A stretch of DNA of 6,366 bases, from assembly GCA_048497495.1 (NCBI GenBank), contig JAFHCF010000165.1, positions 1 through 6,366 of the forward strand. Direction: 5' to 3'. Below the pieces are notes generated by a model that was given only the letters and a program-made list of their open reading frames with translations, searched no databases and was not told the origin of the DNA. Below are positions 1-4,444 of this stretch, one piece after another. This stretch comes from JAFHCF01 sp048497495. GTDB lineage: Bacteria; Pseudomonadota; Alphaproteobacteria; Rhizobiales; Ancalomicrobiaceae. Within the stretch, counting starts at the first letter, position 1. Each line of letters opens with the position of its first letter. Both the position numbers and the translations under genes were made by a program.

Positions 1-8
1 CCCCGTCA

Positions 9-29
9 TTGCCGGGCTCGACCCGGCAA
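9..29. repeat. Extragenic palindromic repeat, copy 1
   Basis: A perfect inverted repeat with 8-bp arms, TTGCCGGG and CCCGGCAA, around the 5-nt centre CTCGA. It is followed by CCCA. The same 21 bases recur at 438-458 in the same orientation. This copy begins 17 nt beyond the stop codon of the GIY-YIG gene, so in RNA it could form a hairpin at the 3' end of that transcript, although no U-tract follows. Short GC-rich palindromes of this kind are common dispersed elements in alphaproteobacterial genomes. That it belongs to such a genome-wide family is inference, because only two copies are visible here. Confidence 0.75.
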
Positions 30-46
30 CCCAGCGGAATCGCGGC

Positions 47-349
47 TCACCCGTCGATGGGATCGGCGATGTCGTCCCAGAGATCGCGCCAGTGCGGATT
101 GAAGCCGACGATGAGATCGAGCTTCCAGCGGCGAGGCCAATGTTTCATGGTCTTTTCCCGCTGGATGGCGACGCGCATGTCGTCGTGACGATCAAACCAG
201 ACGAGGCGCGTGCATCCGTATTTCGCGGAGAATCCGGGCAGTTCGTGAGTTCGGTGCTGCCAGACGCGATGTACGAGATTGCCCGTCACGCCGAGGTAGA
301 GCGTGCCGTGGGGCTTTGACGCGACGATGTAGACCCAACTACCGTACAT
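47..349 (-). CDS. Small GIY-YIG nuclease-fold protein
   Basis: A 100-residue single-domain protein of the GIY-YIG superfamily (UvrC N-domain or homing-endonuclease fold). Numbering from the ATG at 349, the first strand motif is WVYI (5-8), a variant of GIY. The YIG motif appears as YLG (18-20), followed by the conserved Arg28 and His32, then KYG (43-45), the metal-binding Glu65 in the REK stretch, and Asn84 near the end. All expected catalytic residues are present, so it is probably an active or recently active DNA nuclease. Its substrate is unknown. The length fits the stand-alone YhbQ/UPF0213-like group. A GTG at 367 would add six residues. I prefer 349 because family members begin just before the first strand, but neither start has a clear Shine-Dalgarno sequence. 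The next codon in frame upstream of the GTG region is a stop. The gene lies between two copies of the same palindrome, which may be relevant to its spread. Confidence 0.85.
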   Translation of the reverse strand: MYGSWVYIVASKPHGTLYLGVTGNLVHRVWQHRTHELPGFSAKYGCTRLVWFDRHDDMRVAIQREKTMKHWPRRWKLDLIVGFNPHWRDLWDDIADPIDG

Positions 350-437
350 TGCGGGATGGTCGCGCACTACGCGCGTTCATGCAACCTAAGAGAGTATTGG
401 ATGTATGCGCGCCTCAGCGATCTGGGAGTCCGCCGGG

Positions 438-458
438 TTGCCGGGCTCGACCCGGCAA
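438..458. repeat. Extragenic palindromic repeat, copy 2
   Basis: Identical over 21 bases to the repeat at 9-29: arms TTGCCGGG and CCCGGCAA, centre CTCGA. The match continues as TCCA here against CCCA in copy 1, giving 24 of 25 bases. It sits about 90 nt upstream of the GIY-YIG start, in the same orientation as copy 1, so the two copies are direct repeats bracketing the gene. An additional CGCCGGG half-arm lies immediately before it (431-437). Confidence 0.75.
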
Positions 459-509
459 TCCAATGGACCCCAATGCGATCGAGGCGCTCCACCGAACTCG
501 CGCCCGCCG

Positions 510-530
510 GGTCTCCCTACCCGGGAGTCC
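510..530 (-). terminator. Possible hairpin terminator after the secreted-protein gene
   Basis: An inverted repeat with arms GGTCTCCC and GGGAGTCC around the loop TACCC, eight base pairs with one mismatch. It lies about 32 nt beyond the stop codon at 563. No U-run follows on the minus strand, so it is a weak terminator candidate. It could instead belong to the family of extragenic palindromes, since GGGAGTCC occurs again at 424-431. Confidence 0.3.
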
Positions 531-562
531 GCGATCCTCGCACACCCCGTTCCATCGGCTTC

Positions 563-1285
563 TCACCCGCCGCCGCAATGGGTCCGGCTGGTCCCCGGCT
601 GGTGGTGACACCGCGACCCGATGCCCCGACTGCCGGTGCCGCGACTACCGATGCCGCGACTGCCGATGCCGCGACTACCGATGCCCCGACTGCCGATACC
701 GCGACTGCCGATGCCGCGCGTCGTCTTCGGCGTCACGTAGCGCGATCCGATCCCTCGCCCGGTGGAGACATAGCGGCTGCCGGAACCACGACCGGTCGTC
801 ACATAGCGCGAGCCGGAGCTACGGGTTTTCGGCGTGACGTAGCGGGTGCCGGTCGAGCGCGGGCCGATGGTGATCTTCTTGATCGGCTTCGACTTGGCCT
901 TGGCCTGATCGACCCGCCTCTGACAAATACGCAGGAGCGTGGTGCTGCGCCGTTCGACGATCGGGCGTTCGGCCTCGAGACGGGCGATCTCGCGGCCCAG
1001 TTCGGTCCGTAAGGCGAGGAGCCCGGCGAGGGTCGGCTCATGGGGCAGCGCCCGTACCTGAACGGTTCGGATTTCGATCTCGTTATCGGCGAGTTCCGTC
1101 CGCACGTAGCCGATCTGGCGTTCGTACGACGCCAGACGCGCATCATGCGCCGCATAACAGGCGGGATATTTCGCCCGGTCGATGTCCTGCCAGCGATCGG
1201 CCGGCCGATATCCTTGAGCGAAGGCAGCGACCGGCAGAAGAATGGTTGCGAGAAACACGAAGAGCGCGAGGAATTTGTACCGCAT
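563..1285 (-). CDS. Exported protein with coiled-coil middle and RGIGS-repeat tail
   Basis: A 240-residue protein I do not recognise. The N-terminus is a typical Sec signal peptide: positive residues at 2-4, a hydrophobic core at 5-22, and a likely signal peptidase I cut after AFA (residue 23). The mature protein has a DRW...YPACY segment (30-44). It then has a charged, heptad-like helical region at about 48-130, with Cys43 and Cys121 as a possible disulfide pair. From about 134 it becomes low-complexity and basic. There are four degenerate RYVT/RYVS-containing repeats (148-189), then seven 5-residue units of RGIGS type (190-224), and a tail with Cys226, His227, His228 and Cys237. The start is well supported by GGGAGG five bases before the ATG. 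Synonymous third-base variation among the repeat units suggests this frame is translated and the peptide is maintained. A periplasmic or surface structural or binding role is a guess. Function unknown. Confidence 0.75.
   Translation of the reverse strand: MRYKFLALFVFLATILLPVAAFAQGYRPADRWQDIDRAKYPACYAAHDARLASYERQIGYVRTELADNEIEIRTVQVRALPHEPTLAGLLALRTELGREIARLEAERPIVERRSTTLLRICQRRVDQAKAKSKPIKKITIGPRSTGTRYVTPKTRSSGSRYVTTGRGSGSRYVSTGRGIGSRYVTPKTTRGIGSRGIGSRGIGSRGIGSRGIGSRGTGSRGIGSRCHHQPGTSRTHCGGG
614..718 (-). repeat. 15-bp tandem repeat, seven units, coding
   Basis: Seven contiguous 15-bp units with consensus CGCGGCATCGGCAGT on the minus strand encode Arg-Gly-Ile-Gly-Ser (residues 190-224 of the exported protein). 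Differences are nearly all at third codon positions (GGC/GGT/GGG for Gly, CGC/CGG for Arg, and AGT replaced by TCG for Ser in the last unit). One amino acid change makes RGTGS in the sixth unit. The unit length is a multiple of three, so gain or loss of copies keeps the frame. There are no spacers, so this is a minisatellite and not a CRISPR array. Confidence 0.9.
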
Positions 1286-1290
1286 TGCCG

Positions 1291-1296
1291 CCTCCC
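1291..1296 (-). promoter_or_regulatory. Strong ribosome binding site for the exported protein
   Basis: On the minus strand GGGAGG lies five bases before the ATG at 1285. This is a near-ideal Shine-Dalgarno sequence and fixes the start that yields the complete signal peptide. Confidence 0.8.
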
Positions 1297-1453
1297 GAGT
1301 TCAAGAGGTCGTCCATGTTTCAATTTGTGTCGGCGATCTCGCGAAACAAGTCGGGGGACTTCTTACCCGGCTCACCATCGGCGACGCCATGCCACGACAC
1401 GCGCGAGGCGGTCTCCGTCGGCGACCACCGAGCGTCTTTCCGCCGAGCCCCCC

Positions 1454-1482
1454 GTGACCCCGCCCTCGCCTGCCGCTATCCT
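1454..1482 (+). promoter_or_regulatory. Possible sigma-70-type promoter for xthA
   Basis: GTGACC (1454-1459) and TATCCT (1477-1482) are separated by 17 bases, close to the alphaproteobacterial housekeeping pattern of CTTGAC and CTATAT. It would start RNA near 1489, leaving a leader of only about 20 nt before the xthA ATG at 1512. The rest of the divergent gap (1286-1453) shows only a small hairpin, AAGTC and GACTT around GGGG, at 1348-1361. Confidence 0.35.
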
Positions 1483-1511
1483 CGCGGCTCGTCCTCATGC
1501 TGCGAGTCCCC

Positions 1512-2294
1512 ATGAAGTTCGCCACCTGGAACATCAACGGCATCAAGGCCCGTATCGACGTCCTCCCCGCCTGGCTCGAGGAGGCGCGGCCCGACGTCGT
1601 CTGCCTGCAGGAGATCAAGAGCGTCGACGAGGGCTTTCCCCTCGCTCCCTTCGAGCGCCTCGGCTATCACGTCGCCACCCATGGCCAGAAGGGCTTCAAC
1701 GGCGTCGCCATCCTGTCGAAGCACCGGCTCGAGGACGTGACGCGCGGCCTGCCCGGCGATCCCGATGACGCGCAGTCCCGCTATATCGAGGCGGTGATCT
1801 CGGTGCCCTGCGGCGTGGTGCGCGTCGGCGGCCTCTACCTGCCCAACGGCAATCCGCTCGGCTCCGAGAAGTTCCCCTACAAGCTCGGCTGGATGGAGCG
1901 GCTGGAAGCCCATGCCCGTGATCGCCTGACGCTCGAGGAGCCGTTCCTGCTGATGGGCGACTACAACGTCATCCCCGAACCCATCGACGCCAAGACGCCA
2001 GCCGCCTGGACCGGCGACGCGCTGTTCCAGCCGGAGAGCCGCGAGGCCTTCCGCCGCCTCCTCGGCCTCGGCCTGACCGACGCCTTGCGCGCCTCCACCG
2101 ACGCCCAGGTCTTCACCTTCTGGGACTATCAGGCCGGCTGCTGGCCGAGGAACGAGGGCATCCGCATCGACCACGTCCTGGCGAGCCCGCAGGCCGCCGA
2201 CAGGCTCCGCGCCGTCGGCGTCGACAGCCACGTGCGCGGCTGGGACAAGCCGTCGGACCACGTCCCCGTGTGGGTCGATCTCGACGTCGATTGA
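1512..2294 (+). CDS. xthA: Exodeoxyribonuclease III (AP endonuclease)
   Basis: A 260-residue member of the exonuclease/endonuclease/phosphatase superfamily. It nicks DNA 5' to abasic sites and trims 3' blocking groups in cytoplasmic base-excision repair, using Mg2+ or Mn2+. Landmarks from the ATG at 1512 fall almost where they do in the E. coli enzyme: Asn7 in TWNING, metal ligand Glu34 in LQEIK, Tyr109 in YLPNG, Asp150 and Asn152 in GDYN, Asp220 in RIDHV, and the final Asp249-His250 pair in SDHVPVW. The length is normal and the enzyme looks intact. An in-frame ATG at 1497 would add five residues, but family members begin with MK(F/I)ATWN. No Shine-Dalgarno is visible before either ATG. The downstream GFA-type gene follows after 11 nt, so the two probably share a transcript. 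Confidence 0.95.
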   Translation: MKFATWNINGIKARIDVLPAWLEEARPDVVCLQEIKSVDEGFPLAPFERLGYHVATHGQKGFNGVAILSKHRLEDVTRGLPGDPDDAQSRYIEAVISVPCGVVRVGGLYLPNGNPLGSEKFPYKLGWMERLEAHARDRLTLEEPFLLMGDYNVIPEPIDAKTPAAWTGDALFQPESREAFRRLLGLGLTDALRASTDAQVFTFWDYQAGCWPRNEGIRIDHVLASPQAADRLRAVGVDSHVRGWDKPSDHVPVWVDLDVD

Positions 2295-2298
2295 GGAG
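2294..2298 (+). promoter_or_regulatory. Ribosome binding site overlapping the xthA stop
   Basis: AGGAG begins on the last base of the xthA stop codon and sits seven bases before the ATG at 2306. It supports that start over the in-frame upstream codon at 2270, which lies inside xthA. It also suggests coupled translation of the two genes. Confidence 0.75.
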
Positions 2299-2305
2299 AG
2301 ACGGG

Positions 2306-2773
2306 ATGGCGAACCAGCCGATCGAGGGCGGCTGCCTGTGCGGCGGCGTGCGTTACTCCCTGGCGCGCCCGTCCGACGACGTCGCCCATTGCCATTGCAG
2401 CGTCTGCCGACGGGCGTCGGGCGCCGCCTTCGTCACCTGGGCGACGGTGGCGCGCGCCGATCTCGCCGTCGCCGGCGAGGTCCGCTGGTTCCGCTCCTCG
2501 ACGCTCGCCGTGCGCGGGTTCTGCCCGGCCTGCGGCACGCAGCTGTTCTTCGCTCAGGAGATCGAGGAGGCCCCCGACGGCGCGCCACCGCTCGCCGAGG
2601 CCCCGCCGGCCGATCCGCGCGGCGCCGCCACCATCGACGTCACCGTCGCCTCGCTCGACGCCCCCGACGCGGTCGTCCCCACCCGCAACATCTGGGTCGG
2701 CTCCCGCCTCGCCTTTCTGCACGGCTTCGACGCGAGCCTGCCCGATCACGACGACGAGGGCCCGGCGCGCTGA
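2306..2773 (+). CDS. GFA/CENP-V-fold zinc-binding protein
   Basis: A 155-residue protein of the family named for the glutathione-dependent formaldehyde-activating enzyme (Gfa; Mss4-like fold, binding structural and catalytic zinc). The expected cysteine groups are all present: GGCLCGGVRY (Cys10, Cys12), HCHCSVCRRASG (Cys29, Cys31, Cys34) and FCPACGTQLFF (Cys73, Cys76). The family's C-terminal stretch, IDVTVASLD...RNIWVGSRLAFLH, is also there. A Pro/Ala/Glu-rich insert (about 85-105) lies between the last zinc knuckle and that stretch. Only some members act on S-hydroxymethylglutathione. Most are uncharacterised, so the true substrate cannot be read from sequence. It is expected to be cytoplasmic, since no signal peptide is seen. 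It follows xthA by 11 nt and has its own good ribosome binding site, so it is likely the second gene of a two-gene operon. Confidence 0.88.
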   Translation: MANQPIEGGCLCGGVRYSLARPSDDVAHCHCSVCRRASGAAFVTWATVARADLAVAGEVRWFRSSTLAVRGFCPACGTQLFFAQEIEEAPDGAPPLAEAPPADPRGAATIDVTVASLDAPDAVVPTRNIWVGSRLAFLHGFDASLPDHDDEGPAR

Positions 2774-2789
2774 GGGCCGGCGAATCGAC

Positions 2790-2827
2790 AAAGAAAAATG
2801 CCGGCCGCGACCTCTCGCTGCCGGCAT
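2790..2827 (-). terminator. Intrinsic terminator of exoR
   Basis: Perfect 8-bp arms, ATGCCGGC (2798-2805) and GCCGGCAT (2820-2827), enclose a 14-nt loop. On the minus strand the hairpin is followed at once by TTTTTCTTT. It starts 42 nt beyond the exoR stop, so it is a classical Rho-independent terminator for exoR. It also sits just after the convergent GFA gene, but the plus-strand side lacks a T-run, so it is directional. Confidence 0.8.
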
Positions 2828-2869
2828 CGAATCGTCGCCGTCTCGTCGCGGCCCGACGGGCCGTCGATG

Positions 2870-3805
2870 TCACTGATTGCCGGACTTGGCGATCCAGTCC
2901 TGAGCCTGGGCGACGCCGACCCGGCGTTCCTGCTCGCTCGCCACCGAGAAGGCCTGCTCCTGGGCATCGAGGATCCAGTCGTCGCCGGTATGCGCGTTGG
3001 CGCGCGCCACGGTCAGCCACATCAGCCCCTGCGCCGGCCGGCGCGGCACGTCGTCGTCGCCGCTGAAGAGCAACTGGCCGAGCAGCGCCTGCGCCCCGGC
3101 ATGGCCCTTGCGCGCCGCCACCCGGAGCCAACGCGCCGCCTGCTTGGGGTCGCGCTCGCTCGACTTGGGGTCGAGATAGAGCCGGCCGAGATTGAACTGG
3201 GCGTCGGCATCGCCGAAGTAGGAGGCGGCGTAGGTGTAGATCTCGCGCGCCTTCTGGACGTTGGGGCGAATCGCGGTGTTGTCGATGCCCTTCAGATAGT
3301 AGGTGCCGAGCGCCACGAAGGACGAGGCGACGAAGGCCGCGCGCGGGCTCGACGGACTGTCGTCGGCATGATTGTTGGCGACCTCGTTGTAGAACTCGAA
3401 CGCCTTGACGTCGTTGACCGGCACGCCGTCGCCGGTCTGGTAGATGCGGCCGAGCTTCCACTGGGCGATCGGGTGGCCGTTGTCGGCGGCGCGACGCAGT
3501 TGTTCGATCGCGCCCTTGCGGTCGCCCTCGTAGTAGAGGCGAGTGCCGTTACGGAAGGCGTCGCTGGCGGTCAGCGGCGTCGGGACGGCGGGCGACACCA
3601 GCTTGGCGGAAATGCCCGGCGGCAGCGCCGTCGGCATGGTCGGCGCCGGCAGCGGCGCCAGTGCCTGAACCGACGGTGCCAACGCCCCGTCGGGCATGTC
3701 CTTGGCGTAGGGATCGAGCGCCATCGCGTTCGATCCCCCGTAGCCGATCATCGCCGTCAGGCAACCGATGCGTAGGGATGTTCCAGACCACATGGCGGTT
3801 CTCAT
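2870..3805 (-). CDS. exoR: ExoR-type periplasmic Sel1-repeat regulator
   Basis: A 311-residue exported Sel1/TPR-like protein. Residues 1-29 form a short signal peptide ending AMA, cut before LDPYAKD. Residues 38-80 are a Pro/Ala-rich linker. Helical Sel1 repeats run from about 82 to 270, including AADNGHPIAQWKLGRIYQTG (107-126), ASYFGDADAQFNLGRLYLD (194-212) and AARKGHAGAQALLGQLLFSG (230-249), then GLMWLTVARA (260-269). The order and wording match my memory of rhizobial ExoR. There ExoR binds the sensor kinase ExoS in the periplasm, holds ExoS/ChvI signalling off, and is removed by proteolysis. Loss derepresses exopolysaccharide and represses motility. The kinase and regulator genes are not in this window. 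It is longer than the roughly 270-residue S. meliloti protein, mainly through the linker. GGTGGA six bases upstream supports the ATG at 3805. A generic Sel1 protein is the alternative. Confidence 0.82.
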   Translation of the reverse strand: MRTAMWSGTSLRIGCLTAMIGYGGSNAMALDPYAKDMPDGALAPSVQALAPLPAPTMPTALPPGISAKLVSPAVPTPLTASDAFRNGTRLYYEGDRKGAIEQLRRAADNGHPIAQWKLGRIYQTGDGVPVNDVKAFEFYNEVANNHADDSPSSPRAAFVASSFVALGTYYLKGIDNTAIRPNVQKAREIYTYAASYFGDADAQFNLGRLYLDPKSSERDPKQAARWLRVAARKGHAGAQALLGQLLFSGDDDVPRRPAQGLMWLTVARANAHTGDDWILDAQEQAFSVASEQERRVGVAQAQDWIAKSGNQ

Positions 3806-4267
3806 CACAGATCCACCCCGCCGTCGACATGCGTCCTCTCCCGGCCGATGACGGCCGACGAGGAGGGCGACGGACACTGTACGGGCATCTCGCTCACGAT
3901 CGTCCACCGCCCCGAGGAGGCGGCCCGACCCGAACTCTTCCGTCCCCGACGCCCCCCGAGGGACGCGCGAACGACATCTTGCTCACCGGGATAGCGGCGG
4001 TTTCCGGCGAAACTCGGGCCGGAAGCGGGCCATGTGTCGACGGCATCGCGGAATTCGTCGACGCGTCGGCCGCAGCCGTCGACGGCCTGCCCGGGGAGCC
4101 CCCCCGAAGCCGTCACGACGCGCCGATCCCCAGATCCGGCCGCGCCCACGCCACCCACCGACAAATTCACGTTCCGCGTCTCCCCGCTCCGGCCAACCCG
4201 CCGATCGTCGCACGCTGGGTCCCATTTGTGACCGGAAAGCGGCACGAGTTGCCTTGGAAAGCTCGCG

Positions 4268-4298
4268 GAAAATCATTGAAAATCGGTGTTGCGTTTTC
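4268..4298. repeat. GAAAATC direct repeat with 10-bp spacing
   Basis: GAAAATC occurs at 4268-4274 and 4278-4284, exactly one helical turn apart. An inverted TTTTC follows at 4294-4298, and another at 4310-4314. The surroundings are AT-rich compared with the flanking DNA. Same-face direct repeats like this are typical of binding sites for OmpR/PhoB-type response regulators. Any link to a particular regulator is inference. Confidence 0.35.
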
Positions 4299-4388
4299 GA
4301 CACGGGGCTTTTCCCGCGGCCCCCGCCGCGACAGGGTGAACGAGGCCTTGCCGCGCCCCTCCCCTGGGTTGCGAGGACGCGTCACGCC

Positions 4389-4411
4389 CGGCGGCGGAGG
4401 CTCCGCCGCCG
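4389..4411 (-). terminator. GC-rich hairpin after valS
   Basis: A perfect inverted repeat with arms GGCGGCGGA (4390-4398) and TCCGCCGCC (4402-4410) around GGC, extended by one outer C-G pair. It lies about 33 nt beyond the valS stop codon. It is very stable, but there is no U-run after it on the minus strand. It may therefore be a Rho-assisted terminator or a 3'-end stabiliser, not a classical intrinsic terminator. Confidence 0.5.
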
Positions 4412-4444
4412 CTCGAGACCGACCGAAACCGATGGACGGCGGGC

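Larger units (their letters stand above)
368..562. other. Repeat-rich intergenic region
   Basis: No convincing gene. The stretch holds the second palindrome copy (438-458), a hairpin at 510-530, and a 10-nt direct repeat, GGGAGTCCGC, at 424-433 and 523-532. A locally AT-richer patch around 385-412 lies just upstream of the GIY-YIG start and is where its promoter would be expected. I could not assign -35 and -10 boxes with confidence. Confidence 0.5.
3806..4444. other. 639-nt intergenic region between valS and exoR
   Basis: No convincing gene. Long open frames exist here on both strands, but they have no family likeness, biased composition and no ribosome sites, as expected by chance in GC-rich DNA. 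The region must contain the exoR promoter unless exoR is read from valS, but I could not identify clear -35 and -10 boxes. Visible structure includes a GC hairpin near valS (4389-4411), an AT-rich island at about 4224-4313 with GAAAATC repeats, and a 12-bp palindrome GCCGTCGACGGC at 4076-4087. GTCGACGGC recurs near 4036. A long 5' leader or a small RNA is possible but not shown. Confidence 0.55.

Noticed and set aside
612..718. CRISPR-like array
   Set aside because: The units are 15 bp, contiguous, in frame with a coding sequence and have no unique spacers.
356..1012. Plus-strand open frame opposite the repeat-tailed protein
   Set aside because: It is the antisense shadow of the exported protein. 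It lacks a ribosome site and any signal or domain, while the minus strand has a signal peptide, a strong ribosome site and synonymous repeat variation.
1476..2261. Long minus-strand frame opposite xthA
   Set aside because: The plus strand encodes a complete exonuclease III with every catalytic motif. The antisense frame is low-complexity and explained by GC bias.
2774..2869. Bidirectional terminator serving the GFA gene as well
   Set aside because: The hairpin has a T-run only on the exoR side, so only the minus-strand call is supported.
2640..3461. Arg-rich minus-strand frame overlapping exoR and the GFA gene
   Set aside because: It runs in another frame of exoR, crosses the exoR terminator and has no recognisable domain.
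2798..3775. Plus-strand frame opposite exoR
   Set aside because: It is antisense to an ExoR with clear Sel1 repeats, a signal peptide and its own terminator.
3719..3805. ExoR homologue as a lipoprotein through Cys15
   Set aside because: The residues before Cys15 are Arg-Ile-Gly, which does not fit a lipobox because Arg replaces the usual Leu. An AMA cut site fits signal peptidase I better.
3806..3907. Longer exoR start at a GTG (3907)
   Set aside because: The extra 34 residues are charged and would bury the signal peptide. The ATG at 3805 has GGTGGA six bases upstream.
3805..4245. Minus-strand 146-residue frame upstream of exoR
   Set aside because: Gly/Arg/Ser-rich with no domain and no ribosome site. 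It ends exactly where exoR begins, in a different frame, and is most likely chance.
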